This document shows, in pieces, positions 5,821 to 6,171 of a stretch of 6,171 bases of DNA. A model generated the notes under the pieces. The model was not told where the DNA came from and did not search any database. It saw only the letters and a program-made list of their open reading frames with translations. The position numbers and the translations under genes are program-made. The DNA is from Acidimicrobiaceae bacterium (GTDB lineage Bacteria > Actinomycetota > Acidimicrobiia > Acidimicrobiales > UBA8190): positions 9,616-15,786 of the forward strand of contig DMNK01000067.1 in NCBI GenBank assembly GCA_003453695.1, given 5' to 3'. The number at the start of each line of letters is the position of its first letter. Position 1 is the first letter of the stretch.

Positions 5821-6110
5821 TGAGCACGGGCGGTCCCGTCGGTTGGACCTGGGTGCAAGGCGTTCTGCAAGGCGGGGATGTGAGAAGAGCAAGGCTGGCA
5901 GCAAGGTCAGTGCGTGACACTCGCCACGTGGTCCGCCTCACCGCCGCCCCTCCTCCGGGCCCACCGGGAAGGGTCGTGCCGGCTCCGGTCACCGGCGCCT
6001 GACGGTGGCGTCACCGAATCCTGACCCCGTTGGTTCGGATATCAGCGGGACCGTTCTGACGTGCGTTGTTCGCGCACGCGCAAGCCGCGGAGCGGTGCGC
6101 CAAAAAGCTC

Positions 6111-6116
6111 TTGACG
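6111..6116 (+). promoter_or_regulatory. Possible -35 box for a gene beyond the right edge
   Basis: TTGACG matches the sigma-70 -35 consensus at five of six positions and follows a short A-rich run (CAAAAAGCTC). No good -10 is found 16-19 bases downstream; TGACGT at 6134-6139 has the right spacing but matches poorly. It lies about 55 bases before the terminal GGAGG. Confidence 0.3.
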
Positions 6117-6166
6117 CGGGACGTGCAGGGTGATGACGTGTGCGGAAGACGTCGGTCGCGGATACC

Positions 6167-6171
6167 GGAGG
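6167..6171 (+). promoter_or_regulatory. Possible ribosome binding site cut by the window edge
   Basis: The window ends in GGAGG, a strong Shine-Dalgarno core. If real, a plus-strand start codon should lie about 5-10 bases beyond the edge. Only position and match support this. Confidence 0.35.

Larger units (their letters stand above)
5809..6171. other. Intergenic region with no supported gene
   Basis: No frame here looks like a real protein. The longest open stretches are low-complexity and rich in Pro, Arg and Ala, without a Shine-Dalgarno. The left end holds the SRAP promoter. The middle carries short GC-rich hairpins: 6014-6020 with 6032-6038 (seven pairs, one G-T) and 6060-6065 with 6073-6078 (six pairs, seven-base loop). 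The right end looks like the upstream region of a plus-strand gene beyond the window. No tRNA, rRNA, insertion-sequence end or CRISPR repeat is seen. Confidence 0.6.

Noticed and set aside
5809..5904. Upstream extension of the SRAP gene to 5904
   Set aside because: The catalytic Cys must be residue 2, which only the ATG at 5806-5808 gives.
5820..6002. A 60-codon plus-strand open frame in the right intergenic region
   Set aside because: It is composed mainly of Pro, Arg, Val and Gly, has no Shine-Dalgarno, and overlaps the SRAP promoter; it fits chance in GC-rich DNA.
6014..6040. A tRNA T-arm-like GGTTCGG and CCGAATC pair
   Set aside because: The pair forms a stem with an 11-base loop rather than a 5-base-pair T-arm with a 7-base loop, and no acceptor, anticodon or D-arm surrounds it.
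5809..6171. LexA (SOS) box upstream of the SRAP gene
   Set aside because: No GAAC-N4-GTTC or close match was found despite the family name; GTTC occurs several times but without a paired GAAC.
1..6171. Mobile element, CRISPR array, toxin-antitoxin or defence island
   Set aside because: No transposase, integrase, terminal repeats, regularly spaced repeats or defence-type gene was found; gene content and composition are uniform and chromosomal in character.

Overview
The window is GC-rich, tightly packed bacterial DNA. GTG starts, a predicted F420-dependent luciferase-like oxidoreductase, a FadD-type acyl-CoA ligase beside a ~300-residue MFE-2-like SDR, and leaderless-looking promoters together suggest a high-GC actinobacterium, such as Acidimicrobiia or a mycobacterial relative. 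The taxon is inferred from gene content, not read from a marker gene.

Layout. (1) Positions 2-1075, + strand: the 3' part of a hybrid sensor histidine kinase (end of the HisKA domain, ATPase domain, C-terminal receiver). It is cut by the left edge immediately after the expected phospho-acceptor His. (2) Positions 1143-2693, - strand: a complete acyl-CoA synthetase convergent with the kinase, with a hairpin between the two stops. (3) Positions 2694-2820: a short divergent control region where the - strand promoter of the synthetase and a + strand -10 box overlap. (4) Positions 2821-5046, + strand: a three-gene operon of an SDR dehydrogenase, a luciferase-like (probably F420-dependent) oxidoreductase and a small ketosteroid-isomerase/NTF2-fold protein, separated by 35 and 16 bases and each with a Shine-Dalgarno. 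(5) Positions 5022-5057: a strong perfect-stem hairpin covering the end of the operon and serving as a likely two-way terminator. (6) Positions 5065-5808, - strand: a complete SRAP (YedK/HMCES-type) abasic-site protection protein, apparently translated from a leaderless mRNA. (7) Positions 5809-6171: no gene is seen. The region holds the SRAP promoter and, at the far right, a TTGACG box and a terminal GGAGG that probably belong to a gene starting just outside the window.

How the genes may work together: the ligase would activate a carboxylic acid to its CoA thioester. The divergent operon supplies an NAD-type alcohol/ketone dehydrogenase, a flavin-type hydride-transfer enzyme and a KSI-fold protein. 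This is the kind of set seen in actinobacterial lipid, steroid or isoprenoid catabolism, but the substrate cannot be read from the sequence. The kinase and the SRAP gene look like unrelated neighbours. All families are known. The less ordinary signals are the overlapping divergent promoters, the leaderless starts, the hairpin terminators at both convergent junctions, and the altered active-site positions in the KSI-fold protein.
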